From Thioalkalivibrio sp. ALJT (GTDB lineage: Bacteria > Pseudomonadota > Gammaproteobacteria > Ectothiorhodospirales > Ectothiorhodospiraceae): 64,000 nucleotides of DNA. The position numbers were made by a program, and so were the translations under genes. The notes below the pieces were generated by a model. The model was not told the DNA's origin. It ran no database searches and worked only from the letters and a program-made list of their open reading frames with translations. Below, one piece after another: positions 18,490-26,948 of this stretch (within the stretch, counting starts at the first letter, position 1; each line of letters begins with the position of its first letter). The stretch lies in the NCBI RefSeq assembly GCF_000381825.1, contig NZ_KB907121.1, positions 392,001 through 456,000 of the forward strand, given 5' to 3'.

Positions 18490-19263
18490 ATGCGCATACT
18501 CTCAATGAACGCCAACGGCATCCGTGCCGCCGCCCGCAAGGGCTTCTTCGACTGGCTCCCGTCCACCGCGGCCGATGTGGTCTGCATCCAGGAGACCAAG
18601 GCCCAGATCCATCAGATCCAGGGCGAGCCGTTCCACCCGCCCGGTCACCACTGCGCCTACGTCGACGCGGTCAAGCCCGGCTACAGCGGCGTAGCCCTGT
18701 ACAGCCGCCGCCAGCCGGATGAGGTGATCACCCGCATCGGCTTCGAGGAGGCCGACAACGAGGGCCGCTATGCCGAGATGCGGTTTGGCAACCTGTCGGT
18801 GGTGTCGCTGTATCTGCCCTCGGGTTCCTCCGGCGATCATCGCCAGGACTCCAAGTGGCGCTTCCTCGAGTTCTTCCGCCCCTGGCTGGCCGAACGCATG
18901 CAGGACGGGCGGGAATGGGTCATCTGCGGCGACTGGAACATCGCCCACAAGGAGATCGACCTCACCAACTACCGGTCCAACCGCAAGAACTCCGGCTTCC
19001 TGCCCGAGGAGCGAGCCTGGCTGGATCACCTGTTCGACGAGATCGGCATGGTCGACGTGTTCCGCCGCCTGGACGAGCGTCCCAAGCAGTACACCTGGTG
19101 GTCCAACCGGGGCCAGGCCTGGGCCAAGAATGTCGGCTGGCGCATCGACTACCAGATCGCGACCCCCGGCATCGCCGCCACCGCGCGCGATCCGTACATC
19201 CACACCGCCGATCGCTTCTCCGATCACGCGCCGTTCTGGATCGACTATGACTACCAGCCCTGA
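18490..19263 (+). CDS. xthA: Exodeoxyribonuclease III-type AP endonuclease
   Basis: A 257-residue member of the EEP nuclease fold that repairs abasic sites. [16 protein letters not shown] (catalytic Glu), [12 protein letters not shown] (Asp/Asn) and [11 protein letters not shown] (catalytic Asp-His) occur in the usual order. The order beside pyrE is common in gammaproteobacteria. The start is the ATG giving [10 protein letters not shown]. Confidence 0.94.
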   Translation: MRILSMNANGIRAAARKGFFDWLPSTAADVVCIQETKAQIHQIQGEPFHPPGHHCAYVDAVKPGYSGVALYSRRQPDEVITRIGFEEADNEGRYAEMRFGNLSVVSLYLPSGSSGDHRQDSKWRFLEFFRPWLAERMQDGREWVICGDWNIAHKEIDLTNYRSNRKNSGFLPEERAWLDHLFDEIGMVDVFRRLDERPKQYTWWSNRGQAWAKNVGWRIDYQIATPGIAATARDPYIHTADRFSDHAPFWIDYDYQP

Positions 19264-19281
19264 CCGGGGTCTGTGCCGCGC

Positions 19282-20691
19282 ATGACCACAGCCGCCGAAG
19301 CGCAGCGGCCTCCGCGCCGCGACTGGCGTGCGGCGCTGGCGGTTTACCGCCACCCGCGGGTCATCGGGATGCTGTTTCTGGGCTTTGCCGCCGGGTTGCC
19401 GCTGCTGCTGACCGGCGGCACCTTCACTGCCTGGCTGCGCGACCTGGGCGTCGAGCTGGCCTCCATCGGCTTCCTGTCCTGGGTCGGCATGGCCTACAGC
19501 ATCAAGGTATTCTGGGCCCCGATCGTGGACCGGATGCCGCTGCCGTTCCTGACCCGAATCTTCGGGCGCCGGCGGGCCTGGATGCTGGCAGCTCAGGCCA
19601 CCATCATGCTGGGGCTGTTCGGCATTGCCTTCACCGACCCCACCGAGCAGCTGTGGCTGGTCGCTGTCTGGGCCGTGCTGACCGCCTTCGGGGCCGCGAC
19701 CCAGGACATCGCCATCGATGCCTACCGCATCGAGGCCGTCAGCCAGGAGCGCCAGGGCGCAATGGCCGCCGCCTACGTGTTCGGCTACCGCGTGGCGTTG
19801 CTGACCGCCGGGGCCGGGGCGCTGCATATTGCCGCGGCCGGTAGCTGGAGTCTGTCCTACGCCACCATGGCGGCGCTGATGCTGGTGGGCGTGATCTGTA
19901 CCCTGATCGTCCGCGAGCCCGAGGTGGCCCGGCGCGACTCCGCCACGGCCCGACTTGAGGACCGCGTGGTCCACTACCTCAACAACACCTCCGATACGGG
20001 CTGGTGGCGCGGCCTGAAGGCCTGGTTCATCGGGGCGGTGATCTGCCCGTTCGTCGAGTTCTGGCAGCGCTTCGGAAAGACCGCCCTGGTGGTGATCGCC
20101 TTCATCGCCGTGTTCCGCATCAGCGATATCTTCATGGGCGTGATGGCCAATCCGTTCTATCTGGACATCGGCTTCACCAAGGACGAGATCGCCAACATCG
20201 CCGCGGCCTTCGGCCTGGCCATGACCCTGACCGGCGCGGCCCTCGGTGGCCTGCTGGTGGTGCGCTTCGGCATCATGCGCATGCTCATTGCCACCGCAAT
20301 CCTGGCCCCGCTGACCAACCTGACCTTCTCCTGGCTGGCGACCCTGGGACCGGAGACCTACGGGCTGGTGTTCGCCATCATGGCCGACAACCTGTCCGGG
20401 GGCATGGCCATATCGGTGTTCATCGCCTACCTCTCCAGCCTCACCAACAGCGCCTACACCGCTACCCAGTACGCCCTGTTCAGCTCCATCATGACGCTGC
20501 CGGGGCAGTTCCTCGCCGGCTTCACCGGCGTACTCGCCGAACACATCGGCTGGTTCTGGTTCTTCGCCAGCTCCGCCCTCATCGGCATCCCCACCATCCT
20601 GCTCGCCTTGGCCCTGATGCGCTGTGCCAACCCCGACCACATGCCCCAGCCCGGCCGCCCGGCCGCTACGGAATCCCCCGCTCGCGACTAG
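19282..20691 (+). CDS. AmpG-like MFS permease
   Basis: A 469-residue protein with about 12 hydrophobic segments, of the AmpG family that imports GlcNAc-anhydro-muropeptides during wall recycling. The N-terminal GFAAGLPLLLTGGTFTAWLR is the AmpG signature, with DxxxxxxAYRIEA in the middle. A cytoplasmic loop of about 70 residues lies between helices 6 and 7. A GTG three codons upstream could also start it. Muropeptide specificity follows from the family and is not shown directly. Confidence 0.85.
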   Translation: MTTAAEAQRPPRRDWRAALAVYRHPRVIGMLFLGFAAGLPLLLTGGTFTAWLRDLGVELASIGFLSWVGMAYSIKVFWAPIVDRMPLPFLTRIFGRRRAWMLAAQATIMLGLFGIAFTDPTEQLWLVAVWAVLTAFGAATQDIAIDAYRIEAVSQERQGAMAAAYVFGYRVALLTAGAGALHIAAAGSWSLSYATMAALMLVGVICTLIVREPEVARRDSATARLEDRVVHYLNNTSDTGWWRGLKAWFIGAVICPFVEFWQRFGKTALVVIAFIAVFRISDIFMGVMANPFYLDIGFTKDEIANIAAAFGLAMTLTGAALGGLLVVRFGIMRMLIATAILAPLTNLTFSWLATLGPETYGLVFAIMADNLSGGMAISVFIAYLSSLTNSAYTATQYALFSSIMTLPGQFLAGFTGVLAEHIGWFWFFASSALIGIPTILLALALMRCANPDHMPQPGRPAATESPARD

Positions 20692-20878
20692 CAAGCCTGC
20701 CGGTTATGGACGAGCAGTGCGAACGTAGAACGAGAGTCGGGCTGTTGAGGTGTGCGGCAAGTGGAAGGTAACGAGAAGAGCGGAACAGGGGATCGCTCTT
20801 AGGTATCCGCATACGGACCCGCTTGGAACTCGCCAGGTTCCTGGCCCGACGGTATGTACCACGCGTTCACATGGGCAC
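20692..20878. other. Intergenic spacer between convergent genes
   Basis: The spacer separates the AmpG-like gene from the porin terminator. I see no gene, promoter or repeat in it. Confidence 0.5.
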
Positions 20879-20907
20879 AAAAAAGCCCGCACCGAAAGGT
20901 GCGGGCT
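20879..20907 (-). terminator. Rho-independent terminator of the porin gene
   Basis: A perfect 10-bp stem, AGCCCGCACC/GGTGCGGGCT, with a four-base loop. On the minus strand it is followed by six U residues and lies 25 nt past the porin stop. Confidence 0.93.
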
Positions 20908-20931
20908 GATGGTGCTTCCGGGTTGGCGGGA

Positions 20932-21987
20932 TTAGAAGCTGTAGTGCATACCCACCATGAACACGTTGTTGCTGCCGTCACCCGGGCCAAAGCCGGCCGG
21001 GTCGCTCCCGGTGTCGCGGGCCTTGAGTTCCGGCACGGCGCCGGTGGATTCTTCTTCGTAGTAGTACTCGGCGAACAGGGTCAGGCCGTCCATCCAGTTA
21101 AAGGCATAGCCCAGGTGGAAGACGTCTTCACCATAGTTATCCACATTGGCGTAGGTGCCGTGGAAGACATGCTGACCCATGGTGTAGGACGCATAGATAT
21201 TGGCGGCAATATCCCCGTCGTCGCCGAAGGTGCCGGCGTCCTGGTCGCTGTCGATGTACTCCACCTTCGCGCCCATGGCCCACGGACCCATGCTGTGCAT
21301 CGCCGAGACACCCCAGATTCGGGTGTTTGCTACGCCGTTGGCATCGTCGACCCCGATCGAAAGCGTCGTGTCACCGAAGCTGTACGAACCGGTCAGCTGG
21401 TAGCGGTCGTCCGGAGATCCGGAGGCGTCATTGTTCCCGGCATTCGCGCTGTAGGACGCGGCGAAGGAGAAGCCGTTGAGGTCCGGCGAGTAGTACATCA
21501 CGCTGTTGCTTTCGCGGAACGTGGTGTAGGTCGCGAAGCCACTCTGGTAGGAGTAGAACATGTCCACCGGGAACGCGATGGCGTTGTAGTACGGCAGCCA
21601 GTCGCGGCCGTATGCAACGGTACCGAAGGCCCCGCTGAGCCCGACCTTGCCGATCCGGATATCTTCATCTTCACCGTTGAAGGGATCCTGGATCTTGCCG
21701 TTGGCGAGATCGATCGGCACTTCCAATTGTGCGAAGGCGTTGAGGTCCGGGTTGACCTCGTAGTTGGCGTTAAAGCCCATGCGCGAATAGGCGTCACGGA
21801 AACCGTCATAGCTGTCGACGCCTTCCGGGTCGGCCGCTTCATACTGCAGGCGCAGAGAACCGTAGAAATCGAACTCTACGCCGCCGGCACCTTCCTGCTG
21901 TGCAAAGGCGGCATTCGGGCCCAGGAGCAGGGCCAGGGTAACGGCACCGGACAGGGGCGCCAGGGTCCAGCGGGTCGTGTTTTTCAT
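20932..21987 (-). CDS. Outer-membrane general porin
   Basis: A 351-residue trimeric-porin-like beta barrel. A signal peptide of about 29 residues ends AAFA before QQEGAG. The mature part begins VEFDFYGSLRLQYEAADPEG, typical of Gram-negative porins, with alternating hydrophobic strands and the terminal aromatic SF pair needed for barrel assembly. The loops are rich in Asp and Glu, as expected in a halophile. It is transcribed away from the marR operon and has its own promoter and terminator. Confidence 0.9.
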   Translation of the reverse strand: MKNTTRWTLAPLSGAVTLALLLGPNAAFAQQEGAGGVEFDFYGSLRLQYEAADPEGVDSYDGFRDAYSRMGFNANYEVNPDLNAFAQLEVPIDLANGKIQDPFNGEDEDIRIGKVGLSGAFGTVAYGRDWLPYYNAIAFPVDMFYSYQSGFATYTTFRESNSVMYYSPDLNGFSFAASYSANAGNNDASGSPDDRYQLTGSYSFGDTTLSIGVDDANGVANTRIWGVSAMHSMGPWAMGAKVEYIDSDQDAGTFGDDGDIAANIYASYTMGQHVFHGTYANVDNYGEDVFHLGYAFNWMDGLTLFAEYYYEEESTGAVPELKARDTGSDPAGFGPGDGSNNVFMVGMHYSF

Positions 21988-22078
21988 TGCGAATCCTCTT
22001 GATGGTAAGGCGTTTTGGCGGCTGTCCGCGACGCTCCCGGGCGCATCCGGCAGGCGTCCGGGACGTTGCGCAGTGCTA

Positions 22079-22107
22079 TTTATAAGCAAAATCTAATTCG
22101 TTGTAAA
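22079..22107 (-). promoter_or_regulatory. Sigma-70 promoter of the porin gene
   Basis: On the minus strand TTTACA (-35) is separated by exactly 17 bases from TATAAA (-10), in an AT-rich pocket of otherwise GC-rich DNA. The -10 lies 92 nt before the porin ATG. Confidence 0.75.
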
Positions 22108-22223
22108 CAAGCCACGCGAATTTAGCATATCGTTGCTCTTTTGCAACGCTTTCTTGGCATACCTCGGCCTGCCGGGCTTCGGTGCTGCCCGGGAAGGCCA
22201 TTTTTGGGCACCCGTTTGGCGCA

Positions 22224-22255
22224 CATCGGACGATATTTAGCGGGCATCGGACGAT
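22224..22255 (+). promoter_or_regulatory. Tandem CATCGGACGAT direct repeats
   Basis: Two exact 11-bp copies are spaced 21 bp start to start (two helical turns). They lie between the divergent porin and marR genes. The spacing suggests cooperative protein binding on one face of the DNA. The binding protein is unknown. Confidence 0.5.
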
Positions 22256-22287
22256 TCCGCCACCCGGATGCGCGCTTGCAACCGAAC

Positions 22288-22305
22288 TATTTTTGTACAA
22301 AAATA
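22288..22305 (+). promoter_or_regulatory. Palindromic operator before marR
   Basis: A perfect 18-bp palindrome, TATTTTTGTACAAAAATA, made of two 8-bp half-sites separated by two bases. It lies 30 nt before the MarR-family start. The layout matches, as I recall it, the EctR1 operator of haloalkaliphilic methanotrophs (TATTTAGT-GT-ACTATATA), so autoregulation is likely. Confidence 0.65.
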
Positions 22306-22335
22306 ACCAGCCAGACGCGAATAACGAGAAAACCC

Positions 22336-22860
22336 ATGTTGCCGAGCCAGGCCGCCCAATCCGATCCGGAGTCCGAACCGAACCGCAGCACCGAGCCGGA
22401 TGTCGTGCGTTCGGTGATCCGCCAGCTGCGCGTGATCATCCGGGCATTGCAGGGGCACTCGCGCATGGTAGAACGTGCCTGTGGTATCAGTGCATCGCAG
22501 CTGTGGGCCTTGTGGGAGCTGCAACGCACGCCCGGGCTCAACGTCAGTGATCTCTCGCGGCGGTTGTCGGTGCATGCCTCGACCACCTCGAACCTCCTCG
22601 ACAAGCTGGAACAGCGCGGCCTGATCGAGCGGCGCCGTCCGGAAAAGGATCAGCGCATCGTCCGGCTGTACGTGACCGACCCGGGCATGGAGTTGCTCGA
22701 TCGTGCCCCGGCAGCCCCCCAGGGCGAGCTCAACCGTGCCCTCCAGTCGTTGCCGATCGGACGTCTGGACGAGCTGAACCAGAGTCTGGACCTGCTGGTC
22801 GAAGCCATGAACACCACCGAGCCGCGCGCCGGTCTGCAGCCGTTCGACGGCAAGTCCTGA
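22336..22860 (+). CDS. MarR-family regulator, EctR/CosR-like
   Basis: A 174-residue dimeric winged-helix repressor. The first helix, RQLRVIIRALQGHSRMVERACGISASQLWALWEL, follows the pattern of EctR/CosR proteins that control osmolyte genes. The wing region LSVHASTTSNLLDKLEQRGLIERRRPEKDQR is classical MarR. The N-terminal ~30 residues and C-terminal ~20 look disordered. A strong palindrome precedes the gene. It heads a plus-strand run of eight genes with small gaps and is the likely regulator of them. Assignment to EctR/CosR is by pattern from memory. Confidence 0.8.
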   Translation: MLPSQAAQSDPESEPNRSTEPDVVRSVIRQLRVIIRALQGHSRMVERACGISASQLWALWELQRTPGLNVSDLSRRLSVHASTTSNLLDKLEQRGLIERRRPEKDQRIVRLYVTDPGMELLDRAPAAPQGELNRALQSLPIGRLDELNQSLDLLVEAMNTTEPRAGLQPFDGKS

Positions 22861-22868
22861 GGTCTGCG

Positions 22869-23273
22869 ATGTATCCGTTGCGTTGCGTGCTGTTGCTGCT
22901 GGTGCTCGGGCTGCCGCTGGCGGCACATGCAGGACCGGCCTTTGACGCAACCCCCGAACGTTCCACCGACGGAGGCTTTGCCCTGAGCTGGGAGGCGGAT
23001 GGCGCCGTGGCGCTGGAGCAGGCCTCCGGCCCGGATCACGCCGACGCGCGCATCATCTACACAGGCCACGACGCCAGCACCGTGATCAGCGGTCTGCCCG
23101 ATGGCGAATACCGCTTCCGCCTGCGTGCCAGCGACGCCGACGACTGGTCGGACACGGCCACGGTCCGCGTCGAGCATCACAGCCTGGCCCGCGCCTTCGG
23201 CTTCTTTGTGCTGGGGGGGGGCGTCTTTCTGGTCCTGATCGTGGCCATCCTGCGCGGTCGCCCACGCGGCTGA
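22869..23273 (+). CDS. Membrane-anchored periplasmic fibronectin III-like protein
   Basis: A 134-residue protein that starts eight bases after marR. A signal peptide (LLLLVLGLPLAAHAG) leads to a beta-sandwich-like region of about 80 residues with the fibronectin III-type ending GLPDGEYRFRLRASDADDWSD. A C-terminal membrane helix (FGFFVLGGGVFLVLIVAIL) ends in a basic tail. A run of nine G residues lies in the codons of that helix and could slip. Function is unknown; position suggests it belongs to the same operon. Confidence 0.75.
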   Translation: MYPLRCVLLLLVLGLPLAAHAGPAFDATPERSTDGGFALSWEADGAVALEQASGPDHADARIIYTGHDASTVISGLPDGEYRFRLRASDADDWSDTATVRVEHHSLARAFGFFVLGGGVFLVLIVAILRGRPRG

Positions 23274-23342
23274 ATTCACCTGCCTCGCCCCGTCGATCCG
23301 CGTGTACCGCGACCGGGGTCGGTGGCCCCATCGGAGAACACG

Positions 23343-24584
23343 ATGCACGAAATCAAGATCAACATGCAGCGCCTGCAGCAGGACATCAACGATCTGGGAC
23401 AGATCGGGCGCGACGCCGAGCGCGGTCTGCACCGCCGCGCCTTCAGCGAGGGTGATCGCGCCGGCCGCGAGTGGTTTCGCAGTCGACTGGAGGCTGCCGG
23501 CCTGGATGTCTGGCAGGACGGCGCTGCCAACCTGCATGGCCGACTCGACTACGACGGCAAGCGCCCGGTGGTCGCGATGGGTTCGCATCTCGATACCGTC
23601 CCCGGGGGCGGCCCGCTGGATGGTGCCCTGGGGGTGCTGATCGGGCTGGAGGTACTGCGCACGGCCAAGGACCACGCGGTCGATCTGGAATACCCCCTCG
23701 AGGTGATCGACTTCACCGACGAGGAAGGCCGCTTTGGCGGCATGTTCGGTTCCCAGGCAATGGCCGGCAAGCTCACCCCGGAGAGCATCAGCCATGCCCG
23801 TGATCTCGAAGGCATCACGCTGGTCGAGGCCATGGCCCGCTGGGGCCTGAATGCCGACGACGCCCTCAGTGCGCGCCGTGACCCGCACACCCTGCATGCC
23901 TTCATCGAGACCCATATCGAGCAGGGCCCGGTGCTGGATCGCCGGGGCTTAAGCGTGGGCGTGGTCGAGGCCATCACTGGCCTGTTCAAGTGGGAGGTGC
24001 GCCTGAAGGGGCAGCCGAACCATGCCGGCACCACGCCGATGGACATGCGCATCGACGCCTTCCAGGGGCTGGCCGAGTTCGGTGGCGAGATCAATCGCCT
24101 GCTGGAGGAACACGGCAGCCCGAACTCGCGCGCGACCATCGGTCGCGTGGAGCTCGCCCCGGGTGCGGCGAACACCGTGCCGGGCATGGCGACCTTCTCC
24201 TTCGAGGTGCGCGATACCGACGAGAAGGTCCTGACCGCGCTGGCTCACGCCGCCCGGCGCACGCTGTCCAGCCTCGCGCGTCGGCGCGACCTGATGTTCG
24301 AGTTCGACGTGCTCTCCGAGATCGACCCGGTGCGCTGTGACACGGGCATCGTGCAGACCATCGAGGCGACCGCCGAACGCATGGGCCTGGAATACCTGAC
24401 CATGCCCAGCGGGGCGGCACACGACACCCAGAGCATGAGCGCCATCACGCGCACCGGCATGATCTTCGTGCCAAGCCTGCAGGGGCGTAGCCATTCCGCG
24501 GCGGAATGGACAAACTGGGAGGACATCGAGACCGGGGCCAATCTGACGCTGCAAAGCGCCCTGGCCCTGGCTGCCCGTTCGTGA
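23343..24584 (+). CDS. M20-family N-carbamoyl-amino-acid amidohydrolase
   Basis: A 413-residue Zn hydrolase of the hydantoinase/carbamoylase group (AmaB, allantoate amidohydrolase). Metal ligands are visible: His82 and Asp84 in GSHLDTVPGGG, the DEEGRFGG pair (Glu127/128) and His191 in THIEQGPVLD. GQPNHAGTTPMDMR belongs to the dimerisation lid. Such enzymes cut the carbamoyl group from N-carbamoyl amino acids, giving the amino acid, CO2 and ammonia. A GGAG site supports the start. The context suggests N-carbamoylglutamine as substrate (inference). Confidence 0.87.
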   Translation: MHEIKINMQRLQQDINDLGQIGRDAERGLHRRAFSEGDRAGREWFRSRLEAAGLDVWQDGAANLHGRLDYDGKRPVVAMGSHLDTVPGGGPLDGALGVLIGLEVLRTAKDHAVDLEYPLEVIDFTDEEGRFGGMFGSQAMAGKLTPESISHARDLEGITLVEAMARWGLNADDALSARRDPHTLHAFIETHIEQGPVLDRRGLSVGVVEAITGLFKWEVRLKGQPNHAGTTPMDMRIDAFQGLAEFGGEINRLLEEHGSPNSRATIGRVELAPGAANTVPGMATFSFEVRDTDEKVLTALAHAARRTLSSLARRRDLMFEFDVLSEIDPVRCDTGIVQTIEATAERMGLEYLTMPSGAAHDTQSMSAITRTGMIFVPSLQGRSHSAAEWTNWEDIETGANLTLQSALALAARS

Positions 24585-24622
24585 GGACCCCCTCCTATCA
24601 CCGCGACTCGAGGACGCCCGGC

Positions 24623-25366
24623 ATGGCCAACAACGACAACGTTTCCCCGCTCACCGATTACGACTCGCTGGACCCGCTGCGCGAGCAGTATCAGGACAGC
24701 CTGATCACGAACCCGGTGCTGCGCCAGGAGCTGCGAGAGCACCATGTCGCCCTGCTGTGCATCGACTTGCAGTACCTCGATGCCGCGCGTGGTCACGGCG
24801 TGTTCGCCGACTCGGTGCAGTCCGGTGTGCCACCCGAGGCCCAGGAATACTATTTCAACCGCCTGGAGCAGACCGTGCTGCCGAACGTGCGCCGGCTGCA
24901 GGATGCATTCCGCGAGCAGGGGCTGGAGGTGATCCACACGCGCATCCGTTCGCTGACCCGCGACGGCCGTGACCGCAGCCCGGGCCACAAACGCCTTAAC
25001 CTGCATGCCGCGCCGGGTTCGAAGGACGCCGAATTCGTCGAGCAGGTGGCGCCGGTGGGCGACGAGATCGTGCTGGACAAGACCGCCAGCGGGGTCTTCA
25101 ATTCCACTAACCTGCACTACATCCTGCGCAACCTGAACATCTCGGCGCTGTTCATCGTGGGTGTGTACTCGAACGAATGCGTATCCACTGCCGTACGCGA
25201 TGCCTGCGACCTCGGTTTTTATGTCACGCTGATGGACGATGCCACTGCGACCGTGACCCCGGAGATGCAAAAGGCAACGATCACCACCATCAAGGACCGC
25301 TACGCGCGGGTGATGACCACCGATGAGGCCATCCGCGAGATCACGAAGGTGAAGGAGGCCTCGTGA
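24623..25366 (+). CDS. Isochorismatase-fold cysteine hydrolase, probable amidase
   Basis: A 247-residue cysteine hydrolase with the full triad: Asp48 in CIDLQYLD, Lys153 in LDKTASGVFNSTNL and nucleophile Cys186 in YSNECVSTAVRDA. Relatives include nicotinamidase, N-carbamoylsarcosine amidase and ureidoacrylate amidase, all of which cleave small amides. The N-terminal ~35 residues extend beyond most family members. It lies between the carbamoylase and a symporter, with a GTGA overlap into the latter. A role in removing a C1 amide from a carbamoyl amino-acid amide is inferred. Confidence 0.83.
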   Translation: MANNDNVSPLTDYDSLDPLREQYQDSLITNPVLRQELREHHVALLCIDLQYLDAARGHGVFADSVQSGVPPEAQEYYFNRLEQTVLPNVRRLQDAFREQGLEVIHTRIRSLTRDGRDRSPGHKRLNLHAAPGSKDAEFVEQVAPVGDEIVLDKTASGVFNSTNLHYILRNLNISALFIVGVYSNECVSTAVRDACDLGFYVTLMDDATATVTPEMQKATITTIKDRYARVMTTDEAIREITKVKEAS

Positions 25367-26829
25367 ACGGCCTGGACGCCCCGATCCTGCCGACTCCGGT
25401 CGCCTGGGGGCTGCTGATCGCATTCAGCATCCTCTGGGTGGCGCTGGGCTGGTGGCTGGGGCGGCACAATCGCAGCGCCGAAGACCACATGCTGGCGGGG
25501 CGCAACGTCGGGATGGCGCTGGCCACTGCGACTGCGATGGCGACCTGGGTCACCGCCAATACCACGATGACGGCCCCGCAGCTGGCGCTGCAGCTGGGGG
25601 TCTGGGGCATGCTCGGGTATTCGCTGGGGGCGCTGGGCCTGATCCTGTTCGCGCCACTGGCGCGCCGCATCCGCGAGCTGATGCCGCGCGGTTTTACCTC
25701 CGGAGACTTCATCCGTCTGCGCTACGGTACCTTTACCTGGCGCGTGTTCCTGGTGGTGTCGCTGATCTACGCCTTCGGCTGGCTGGTCTCGATGGCCATG
25801 GCCGGCGGGGTGCTGATCAATGCCCTGGCCGGCATCGACTACCGAGTGGGCATGACCGTGATCCTGACCGTCTGTGTGGTGTACACCCTGCTTGGCGGGC
25901 TGCGCGCGGTCATCGGGACCGATTTCATCCAGACCGTCATCATTATCGCCGGCGCGGCGTTCATCGCCTGGCTAACCATCGACCGGGTCGGCTTCGAGGC
26001 GATCCACTTCAACCTGATGGAAGAGCGTCCGGAGCTGCTGAACCTGTTGTTCCCGGCCGCAATCATGTTCCTGTTCAACAACCTGTTGTTCGGAGTGGGC
26101 GAGATCTTCCACTCCAACGTCTGGTGGTCGCGCGCGTTCGCCTTTGGCCGCAACGTCGGCTTTCGTGCCTACCTGCTGGGTGGCCTGTTGTGGCTGCCGA
26201 TCCCGATTGTGGCGGGCTTTATCGCCCTGGCCACGCCGGCGCTGGGCATCAATGTGCCTGCCGCCGACATGGTCGGGCCGCTGGTGGCCGCCGAGGTGCT
26301 CGGCCTGACCGGGGCGATCGTGGTCTTCATCGTGGTGTTCGCCGCGCTGGCCTCCAGTCTCGACTCCCTGCTGGCGGCGACCTCGGACCTGGTCACCCGG
26401 GATATCTACCGCGGCCACATCCGCCCGCAGGCCAGCGAACAGAATCAGTTCCGGGCGACCAAGGTCATCGTGGTCCTGCTGGGCCTGCTGACCTGGCTGG
26501 CCGCCAGCTATCGTGGCGAGCTGCCGATCATCGGATCTCTGGCCGAGCTGCTGTATTTCACCGGCGCCTTTGTTGCCTCCGCGATCTGGCCGATCGTGGC
26601 CGGTCTGTACTGGCGGCGGGCCAACCCCCGGGGGGCGGCCTGGTCGATGATCCTGGGGTCGGGCATCGGGCTGGCCAGCTACTTCCTGATCGGTTTCTAC
26701 GTCGCGGCGCTCGTCGGCGCGGCGGTGTCGCTGGCGGTGATGGTGCTCAGCACCTGGCTGGCCCCGCGCCCGTTCGACTGGGACCGTCTGGCGCGGGATG
26801 ATGTCCAACCGAAGGGGAGCCCGGCATGA
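25363..26829 (+). CDS. Sodium:solute symporter (SSS family)
   Basis: A 488-residue permease with about 13 hydrophobic helices. It starts at a GTG overlapping the previous stop. AEDHMLAGRNVGMALATATAMATW is the SSS first-helix signature, and the core with ASSLDSLLAATSDLVTRD matches the DUR3-like urea/solute branch. Sodium-coupled uptake suits a halo-alkaliphile. The operon suggests the substrate is the compound handled by the flanking hydrolases and synthetases. Its stop overlaps the next small gene by ATGA. Confidence 0.88.
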   Translation: MNGLDAPILPTPVAWGLLIAFSILWVALGWWLGRHNRSAEDHMLAGRNVGMALATATAMATWVTANTTMTAPQLALQLGVWGMLGYSLGALGLILFAPLARRIRELMPRGFTSGDFIRLRYGTFTWRVFLVVSLIYAFGWLVSMAMAGGVLINALAGIDYRVGMTVILTVCVVYTLLGGLRAVIGTDFIQTVIIIAGAAFIAWLTIDRVGFEAIHFNLMEERPELLNLLFPAAIMFLFNNLLFGVGEIFHSNVWWSRAFAFGRNVGFRAYLLGGLLWLPIPIVAGFIALATPALGINVPAADMVGPLVAAEVLGLTGAIVVFIVVFAALASSLDSLLAATSDLVTRDIYRGHIRPQASEQNQFRATKVIVVLLGLLTWLAASYRGELPIIGSLAELLYFTGAFVASAIWPIVAGLYWRRANPRGAAWSMILGSGIGLASYFLIGFYVAALVGAAVSLAVMVLSTWLAPRPFDWDRLARDDVQPKGSPA

Positions 26830-26948
26830 CGATCTCGAGTACGGCCCTGATGTTCATCGTGGTGGTGGCCACCGGAGTGGCCACACTGACCCCGATCCTG
26901 CTGCTGGCCCTGTTTATTCGCGACTGGAAAAAAGGATGCCTCTGGTGA
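26826..26948 (+). CDS. 40-residue single-helix membrane peptide
   Basis: A short gene lying in the junction between symporter and carbamoyltransferase. It overlaps the symporter stop by ATGA and runs into the next start. It encodes a peptide with one membrane helix (MFIVVVATGVATLTPILLLALFI) and a basic end (RDWKKG). Small SSS-associated subunits are known in other transporters, so it may be an accessory subunit. Translational coupling supports it being real. Confidence 0.65.
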   Translation: MTISSTALMFIVVVATGVATLTPILLLALFIRDWKKGCLW

